Source: an uncultured Prevotellaceae bacterium (GTDB lineage Bacteria > Bacteroidota > Bacteroidia > Bacteroidales > Bacteroidaceae). Taken from it: a stretch of 6,297 bases of DNA. The translations under genes and the position numbers were made by a program. Under the pieces are notes generated by a model. The model ran no database searches. It was not told the origin of the DNA and was given only the letters and a program-made list of their open reading frames with translations. This document shows, piece by piece, positions 1 through 4,736 of the stretch; position 1 is the stretch's first letter; each line of letters opens with the position of its first letter. The stretch is from NCBI GenBank assembly GCA_902477365.1, contig CABSGW010000157.1, positions 1 through 6,297 of the forward strand. Direction: 5' to 3'.

Positions 1-23
1 TAACTCAATTCTATCACTATATC

Positions 24-55
24 TTTCCGCATTTCACTTTTTTGTAGTAACTTTG
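24..55 (+). promoter_or_regulatory. Predicted Bacteroidota-type promoter of the Dabb gene
   Basis: A perfect match to the Bacteroidota -7 consensus TAnnTTTG (TAACTTTG) lies at 48-55. A near match to the -33 TTTG box (TTTC) lies at 24-27, with a 20-nt spacer, which is in the usual 19-21 range. Transcription would begin a few bases after 55 and leave an A-rich leader of about 30-35 nt before the start codon at 96. The leader has no good Shine-Dalgarno sequence, which is common in this phylum. Predicted from motif and spacing only. Confidence 0.6.
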
Positions 56-95
56 CCTACACAAAAGTAATGATAAAAAACTAAATAATAAAGAG

Positions 96-401
96 ATGGT
101 AAAGCATGTTGTTATGTTTCGGTTGAAAGAAGAACTCGAATTGGAGATGAAACAACAAGTTATAGAAACTTTCAGGAAGGGAATATTGGCATTGCCGGCT
201 ACTATCCCTTTTATTCGTGCGATAGAAGTAGGAGTTAATATCAATGCAAATGAAACATGGGATATTTGTCTGAATAGTTCATTTGATACGTTTGAGGAGG
301 CTTGTGCATACGGTGTTCATCCTGCACATGTCGCTGTAGCTTCGGCATTAAAGCCTTATGTTATGCAACGTAGTTGTGTTGATTATGAGGTAGAAAAATA
401 A
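96..401 (+). CDS. Dabb (stress-responsive alpha/beta barrel) domain protein
   Basis: A 101-residue protein that is almost entirely one Dabb domain, a ferredoxin-like fold that normally forms a dimeric beta barrel. Seen in the sequence: the family-typical N-terminus MVKHVVMFRLK, with the conserved His at residue 4, and the C-terminal YGVHPAHVAV segment, which matches the conserved Y..HP.H pattern before the last helix. The length is normal for a single-domain member, and there is no signal peptide or membrane segment, so it is probably cytoplasmic. The ATG at 96 is chosen because the family usually begins with this M-[VI]-[KR]-H motif and because a promoter lies just upstream. The gene stands alone, converging on clpC. 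Family members include plant stress proteins and several small lyases or cyclases; no substrate can be inferred, and many bacterial members are uncharacterised. The family call is firm, the function unknown. Confidence 0.9.
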   Translation: MVKHVVMFRLKEELELEMKQQVIETFRKGILALPATIPFIRAIEVGVNINANETWDICLNSSFDTFEEACAYGVHPAHVAVASALKPYVMQRSCVDYEVEK

Positions 402-495
402 AATGTATTGTCTTTCTTCATAATGAACCTTTCGCTTCATCGACTAGTTTATATTGGCTGAAGCAGATTGATGATAATGTTTCATTAAAAAATCC

Positions 496-541
496 AAAAT
501 GTCCCTGAGAATAAGTTTCATTTTTTTCTCAGGGACATTTT
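496..541. terminator. Bidirectional intrinsic terminator between the Dabb gene and clpC
   Basis: A perfect 16-bp inverted repeat has arms at 496-511 (AAAATGTCCCTGAGAA) and 526-541, separated by a 14-nt T-rich loop. The arms end in AAAA on the left and TTTT on the right, so a GC-containing core is followed by a U-rich run in either direction. The two flanking genes converge on it: the Dabb gene stops 94 nt before it and clpC stops 23 nt beyond it. This is the usual design of a shared terminator. The 402-495 stretch before it holds nothing else that can be supported. Confidence 0.85.
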
Positions 542-564
542 ATATTCATGAATAATTTGCTTGA

Positions 565-3117
565 TTATGATAATTGATCAGACAAATTACTTTCAGTGTT
601 TTCACTTACAGTAAATGTCAGCGAGTCATTACCTGTTGTGTGTGTGATCTGTATGGTTGCATTTTCTGCGAGTTTATCATCCATCATCAATTCACACAGC
701 TTGTCTTCCAACAAGTGCTGGATAGCCCTTTTTAATGGGCGCGCACCATACTGTTTATCATATCCTTTTGTGACAATAAACTGTTTGGCCGATTCATCTA
801 AATCAAGTGTATATCCCATCGCCATCATACGTTTGTTAAGCGCACCAATTTCTATATCGGCAATTTTTCGGATGGCCTCTTGAGATAATGCCTCGAAAGT
901 GATGATCTCGTCTAACCTGTTCAGGAACTCGGGGGTAAATTCTTTATTTAACGCTTTCTGTATGATGCTATTGGCAAAGCTGCCATTTCCATCAACCTCT
1001 TGACCGGCAAAACCAATGCCACGACCAAAGTCTTTAAGTTGGCGTGTTCCGCAATTCGATGTCATGATAATCACGGTATTTTTAAAGTCTACCGTATTCC
1101 CATTACTGTCTGTCAACCGGCCTTCGTCCATTACCTGAAGCAGTAAATTGAATACATCGCCGTGCGCTTTTTCTATTTCGTCCAGCAAAATGATGGAGTA
1201 GGGCTTACGGCGTACTTTCTCAGTCAGCTGTCCTCCTTCTTCATAACCTACATATCCCGGAGGTGCACCCACCAAACGGCTAACGGCATATTTTTCCATG
1301 TATTCGCTCATGTCTATGCGGATCAAGGCATCGGAGCTTCCAAACATGAACTCAGCCAATTGCTTGGCAAGTAAGGTCTTACCTACACCTGTTGGTCCAA
1401 CGAACATGAATGCTCCGATGGGACGTTTGGGGTCTTTGATTCCAATGCGGCTACGCATGATGGCACGAACTATCTTGTCGATTGCGTTTTCCTGCGATAT
1501 AACCTGGTTGTTCAGCAGTTCTTTCATTCCTTTTAAACGGATGTTTTCAGCCTGCGCCATCTTTTGGACCGGCACACCGCTCATTACAGACACCACACTT
1601 TCCACATGGCTTTTGTCAACTGTTTCTTTGTTGTTGCGTAGCTGGTCTTCCCATTCCTGTTTCATGGTGTCGAGCTGCTTTTGCATTTCTTCTTCTTTAT
1701 CGCGCAAATCGGCGGCATGTTCAAAATCTTGCAGGCGAACGGCTTCGTCCTTTTGTGCATGAACAAGTGCAATGGCCTGTTCTTGCTCTTCGATGTACTT
1801 GGGTACATTAATGTTCACAATGTGTACTCGAGATCCGGCTTCATCCAAAGCGTCAATGGCTTTATCCGGAAAGCAGCGGTCAGTGATGTATCGGCCTGTC
1901 AGGCTGACACAAGCTTTCAATGCCTCATCCGTGTAAATCACATTATGGTGATCTTCGTAGCGCTCTTTGATGTTTTGGAGGATTTGCAGCGTTTCTTCTT
2001 CACTGGTCGGTTCTACCAGTATTTTTTGGAAGCGGCGTTCCAAAGCTCCGTCTTTCTCTATGGTTTTACGGTATTCGTCAATAGTCGTTGCCCCCACACA
2101 TTGTATCTCACCGCGCGCCAGGGCCGGTTTCAGCATATTGGCGGCGTCCATCGACCCAGGAGTAGACCCAGCGCCAACAATGGTGTGTATTTCGTCTATA
2201 AATAGGATGATATCCGGATTCTTTTCCAGTTCACCCAAAATGTTGCGTATACGTTCTTCAAACTGACCGCGATATTTAGTCCCTGCTACTACGGAAGCCA
2301 TGTCGAGCGCTATGATTCGCTTGTTGAACAATGTGCGCGATACTTTACGTTGCACGATTCGAAGTGCAAGCCCCTCAACAATGGCACTTTTACCCACACC
2401 TGGTTCGCCTATTAGTATAGGATTATTTTTTTTCCGACGACTTAGAATCTGGGCAATACGCTCAATTTCGGCTTCGCGGCCTACTACAGGATCTAGTTTT
2501 CCACTGCTTGCGGCCTTGGTCAGGTCTATACCGAAATTATCCAATATCGGGGTGTCGCTATTTTGTCTTTTAGCTGTGGCAGAGGGGGATGCCGCAGACG
2601 CAGCATGCCCTCCGTTAGACGTTGATTCCGTCATTTCGTCATCATCTTCCTCGTCAAACCCAAAACCTGCTTGAACATCTTGTTTTCGGGTCAACATCTT
2701 GAAGATGTCTTCATATTTTACATCGTATTTCATAAGAATTTCACTGGCTATGGTGTGGTTGTCTCTAAGGATGGCTAACAATAAGTGTTCTGTTTCTACA
2801 AAACTACATTTCAATAAGCGTGCTTCCAGCAATCCTAACTTGATGATTCTGGATGAGTCTTCATTTAAGGTCACCTCTTCGGGTATAGTGGGTGGAAACG
2901 GAGCTCGTTTGTTGCCAATACGCTCTTCTACTTCACGTTTAATTGTATCAAGGCGGATATGAAGCTGTTTCAGTAACTTCATGGCCGTACCTTCCCCTTC
3001 ACGAATCAGTCCTAATAATAAGTGCTCGGGCGTAATGGATTCATTCTGGAGACGACACGCTTCCTCTTTACTGTATATTAATATTTGAGATACTCTTGGT
3101 GAGAATTGGCTATTCAT
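565..3117 (-). CDS. clpC: ATP-dependent Clp protease ATP-binding subunit ClpC (Hsp100 unfoldase)
   Basis: An 850-residue cytoplasmic AAA+ unfoldase that feeds proteins to ClpP in protein quality control. Domain order: two Clp N repeats (about 3-66 and 81-143); an acidic then Ser/Ala-rich linker (152-185); AAA-1 with Walker A GEPGVGKS (237-244), pore loop KYRG (281-284), Walker B IILFIDE (303-309) and arginine finger RR (361-362); a short coiled-coil middle domain with a UVR motif (about 445-485), which marks ClpC rather than ClpB; AAA-2 with Walker A GPTGVGKT (574-581), pore loop GYVGY (621-625), Walker B SIILLDE (641-647), sensor-1 TSN (686-688), Arg734 and sensor-2 GARPLKR (791-797). IGF at 701-703 is in the place of the ClpP-docking tripeptide. 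No motif is broken. The frame is open to 3198, but the ATG at 3117 is chosen because it gives the family N-terminus, has AAAGGAA before it, and lies downstream of a promoter. clpP is not in the window. Confidence 0.97.
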   Translation of the reverse strand: MNSQFSPRVSQILIYSKEEACRLQNESITPEHLLLGLIREGEGTAMKLLKQLHIRLDTIKREVEERIGNKRAPFPPTIPEEVTLNEDSSRIIKLGLLEARLLKCSFVETEHLLLAILRDNHTIASEILMKYDVKYEDIFKMLTRKQDVQAGFGFDEEDDDEMTESTSNGGHAASAASPSATAKRQNSDTPILDNFGIDLTKAASSGKLDPVVGREAEIERIAQILSRRKKNNPILIGEPGVGKSAIVEGLALRIVQRKVSRTLFNKRIIALDMASVVAGTKYRGQFEERIRNILGELEKNPDIILFIDEIHTIVGAGSTPGSMDAANMLKPALARGEIQCVGATTIDEYRKTIEKDGALERRFQKILVEPTSEEETLQILQNIKERYEDHHNVIYTDEALKACVSLTGRYITDRCFPDKAIDALDEAGSRVHIVNINVPKYIEEQEQAIALVHAQKDEAVRLQDFEHAADLRDKEEEMQKQLDTMKQEWEDQLRNNKETVDKSHVESVVSVMSGVPVQKMAQAENIRLKGMKELLNNQVISQENAIDKIVRAIMRSRIGIKDPKRPIGAFMFVGPTGVGKTLLAKQLAEFMFGSSDALIRIDMSEYMEKYAVSRLVGAPPGYVGYEEGGQLTEKVRRKPYSIILLDEIEKAHGDVFNLLLQVMDEGRLTDSNGNTVDFKNTVIIMTSNCGTRQLKDFGRGIGFAGQEVDGNGSFANSIIQKALNKEFTPEFLNRLDEIITFEALSQEAIRKIADIEIGALNKRMMAMGYTLDLDESAKQFIVTKGYDKQYGARPLKRAIQHLLEDKLCELMMDDKLAENATIQITHTTGNDSLTFTVSENTESNLSDQLS

Positions 3118-3121
3118 ATGG

Positions 3122-3128
3122 TTCCTTT
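3122..3128 (-). promoter_or_regulatory. Ribosome binding site that fixes the clpC start
   Basis: On the minus strand AAAGGAA is followed by CCAT and then the ATG at 3117, a 4-nt spacer. It is a better Shine-Dalgarno match than anything else seen before a gene in this window. It supports the ATG at 3117 over the upstream in-frame ATG at 3198. Confidence 0.6.
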
Positions 3129-3142
3129 CAAATCTATATGTA

Positions 3143-3174
3143 CAAAGATATGGATAAAAATCTCTAGTCACATA
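3143..3174 (-). promoter_or_regulatory. clpC: Predicted Bacteroidota-type promoter of clpC
   Basis: Read on the minus strand, TATCTTTG at 3150-3143 is a perfect match to the TAnnTTTG -7 element. A 3-of-4 match to the -33 TTTG box (TATG) lies at 3174-3171, with a 20-nt spacer. Transcription would begin a few bases downstream and give a short leader of roughly 15-25 nt before the ATG at 3117. No CIRCE operator (TTAGCACTC-N9-GAGTGCTAA) or other known heat-shock operator is visible nearby, so stress control, if any, is not evident here. Confidence 0.6.
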
Positions 3175-3228
3175 AATATACAGCAAAATGCTTGCCAAAT
3201 CATGCTAAAATATAACAAAATCAGAAAT

Positions 3229-3294
3229 ACATCTATTTTAAAGGAACAGGCCTGCTTCGTAAAAAAAGCAGGCCTGTTCCTTTAAAATAGATGT
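3229..3294 (-). terminator. Long hairpin terminator after the thiC-thi4 operon
   Basis: A perfect 29-bp inverted repeat has arms at 3229-3257 and 3266-3294 and an 8-nt loop (CGTAAAAA on the plus strand). The loop-proximal part is GC-rich and each arm contains the palindrome CAGGCCTG. The outer part is AT-rich (TTTAAAATAGAT). It begins 55 nt past the stop codon of the Thi4 gene and ends 55 nt before the clpC -33 box, which is where a terminator for the thiamine operon is expected. DNA beyond the stem on the minus strand is T-rich but lacks a clean T-run, so the outer A/T pairs would have to serve as the slippery tract. The stem is longer than a normal intrinsic terminator, so another role in RNA processing or stability is possible. 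Confidence 0.75.
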
Positions 3295-3349
3295 GCAGTA
3301 CGTTTCAATGCCTTACTCATGCAGCAAGGAACGTCCTTCACATGTAAAA

Positions 3350-4123
3350 TTATTTTTTCAATTTTGCAATAATCAAATCGGCAACTTTCTTGCCGCTTAA
3401 CAACATACCGCCGAAGATTGGTCCCATACGGGGCGTTCCCGAAACAGCTGATGCAGCCATTCCGCAAACATACAGTCCGGGATAAATTTCTTTTGTGCCT
3501 TTTACCACTTCTTCTTCGCCAATGGCTACATCCAGCGAGCGTTCACCAATGACACCACCTGTTTCGGTGGCTAGTTTGATACCGTTTTTACGGGCTACGG
3601 TTTGACAGATTTCGCTATCGTGTCCTGTTCCGTCAATCACGCATTCCGACAAGATGTTCAAGGGATCTACGTGCATTCCCTCACGCAACACGGGTGTCCA
3701 GTTCACAACAACACCATTCACTTTGTTACTTTTGAAAATGACATCTTCTACCGAATAGCAATTAAACACTGTTGCACCGGCATGTACGGCATGATAGAGT
3801 AGGGCTGACGTACTCTCAACTGAGTCCATTGTGTAAAGTCCGTCACCGTAAGGGACGTAATTTATATTGAAATCATTCACAATGGACAAAGCTTCTTCTT
3901 GAATGACGATTTGGTTGAACATCATCGCACCTCCCCACATACCACCGCCGGGAGATAGTTTGCGGTCAAACTGGGCAACTTTTAAACCGGCTTTTGCCAA
4001 GTAGTAAGCTGCAACAATACCGGATGGACCGCCACCCACAATGGCGACATCCAGATTCAGATTATTACGCATTTTGTCGAAATAGGTCGTAATAATTCCT
4101 TCTGATACTTTTGTTTCAATCAT
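3350..4123 (-). CDS. thi4: Thi4-family thiazole synthase, His-type (predicted sulfide-dependent)
   Basis: A 257-residue soluble enzyme of the Thi4 family, which makes ADP-thiazole, precursor of the thiazole half of thiamine, from NAD, glycine and a sulfur source. Seen: a Rossmann dinucleotide motif GGGPSG (30-35) after a hydrophobic strand, the PGGGMWGG loop (58-65), NWTPV (141-145), HVDP (151-154), GTGHD (165-169) and GTPRMGPIFGGM (229-240) near the C-terminus. Aligned by eye to yeast Thi4, His151 sits where yeast has Cys205, the residue that donates its own sulfur. Archaeal enzymes lacking that Cys use free sulfide and iron. Asp153 and His168 are the probable metal ligands, by family analogy. 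It is the last gene of the operon, 2 nt after the flavoprotein stop, with a poor ribosome binding site, so translational coupling is likely. Some archaeal homologues carry an older label of ribulose-1,5-bisphosphate synthase; the thiC context favours thiamine. Confidence 0.93.
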   Translation of the reverse strand: MIETKVSEGIITTYFDKMRNNLNLDVAIVGGGPSGIVAAYYLAKAGLKVAQFDRKLSPGGGMWGGAMMFNQIVIQEEALSIVNDFNINYVPYGDGLYTMDSVESTSALLYHAVHAGATVFNCYSVEDVIFKSNKVNGVVVNWTPVLREGMHVDPLNILSECVIDGTGHDSEICQTVARKNGIKLATETGGVIGERSLDVAIGEEEVVKGTKEIYPGLYVCGMAASAVSGTPRMGPIFGGMLLSGKKVADLIIAKLKK

Positions 4124-4125
4124 AA

Positions 4126-4713
4126 TTATAGGGTTGTTTGTATTATTTTATGTATAAGCTTATGACATTTTTTTCTGTCGTTTGCTGTCAACTGATTATT
4201 CTTCTTGGTACCGGCTCGTTGTATCGTACCTTTCACCTGATAGCCACTCCACCGCAAAATTTCTTTGATGCGACTTACCGTGCCGCTGGATTGATGAAAC
4301 CACCGGTTAAAGGGAAATGGGGTGCTGCATGTTGTGATAATCAATGCCTTTTTCCCTTTTTGCAAAGGTTGCGGAATGCCTCTTTCTGATTCTTTTGTCA
4401 GCACATAAACAATCCGGTCAAAGAGCTGTTTTAACGTACCACTCATATTGCCCCAATAGCATGGAGATGCCACAACCAGTACGTCTGCTTGTTGAATCAG
4501 TGCCGCTACTTGTTGTACATCGTCTTTCGGTAATTTGCAAGTCCTGCTTGTCCGGCAGGTCATGCAACCGCAACAAGGGTGAATGTTTAAATCATACGTT
4601 CGGATTTCATGAACCATCACTCCGCAGTGTTCAGCTTCCAGCTTCATTGTTCCGATCATCTGACTTAACAGTCCGTGTTTTTTAGGGCTTCCGTTCAAGA
4701 ATAGTATGTGCAT
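4126..4713 (-). CDS. Flavodoxin-fold NAD(P)H:FMN oxidoreductase with an iron-sulfur-flavoprotein-like Cys motif
   Basis: A 195-residue protein of the NADPH-dependent FMN reductase / iron-sulfur flavoprotein superfamily. The N-terminal strand runs straight into the FMN-phosphate loop NGSPKKHGLLSQM (7-19), which fits the ATG at 4713 as start. A second flavin-contacting segment, SPCYWGNMSGTLKQLFDR, is at 83-100. Between them Cys47, Cys50, Cys53 and Cys59 form CX2CX2CX5C, which fits the compact CX2CX2CX4-7C pattern binding a 4Fe-4S cluster in archaeal iron-sulfur flavoproteins; Cys48 is an extra neighbour. The C-terminal 30 residues are Lys-rich. No signal peptide or membrane segment is seen, so it is predicted cytoplasmic. 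It lies 23 nt after thiC and 2 nt before thi4, so it is almost certainly co-transcribed with them. A redox role in thiamine synthesis is inferred from position only; a general flavin or quinone reductase is the alternative. Confidence 0.88.
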   Translation of the reverse strand: MHILFLNGSPKKHGLLSQMIGTMKLEAEHCGVMVHEIRTYDLNIHPCCGCMTCRTSRTCKLPKDDVQQVAALIQQADVLVVASPCYWGNMSGTLKQLFDRIVYVLTKESERGIPQPLQKGKKALIITTCSTPFPFNRWFHQSSGTVSRIKEILRWSGYQVKGTIQRAGTKKNNQLTANDRKKCHKLIHKIIQTTL

Positions 4714-4736
4714 CGCAGCAAACTGGTTTTCTGTAT

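Noticed and set aside
17..244. Minus-strand open frame of 75 codons at the left edge
   Set aside because: It lies antisense to the Dabb gene and its promoter, has a low-complexity Ser/Phe/Leu composition and matches no family. It is a shadow of the real gene.
434..464. Possible hairpin GCTTCA / TGAAGC between the Dabb gene and the terminator
   Set aside because: The stem is only 6 bp with a 19-nt loop and no further structure, easily expected by chance.
1298..1762. Plus-strand open frame of 154 codons inside clpC
   Set aside because: It is antisense to the conserved ClpC AAA-2 and middle domain. Its composition reflects the reverse complement of clpC codons, and no upstream signal is seen. 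The same applies to the 1681-2205 frame.
3182..3215. AGCA-AAA-TGCT palindrome and repeated AGCAT upstream of clpC as a heat-shock (CIRCE-like) operator
   Set aside because: The arms are only 4 bp and the sequence does not match CIRCE or another known operator.
3326..3338. AAGGA-ACG-TCCTT mini-hairpin just after the thi4 stop
   Set aside because: A 5-bp stem with no T-run; the 29-bp hairpin further on is a far better terminator.
3282..3467. Minus-strand open frame of 61 codons over the thi4 3' end and the hairpin
   Set aside because: It is an out-of-frame overlap with the end of the Thi4 gene and part of the terminator stem, with no homology recognisable.
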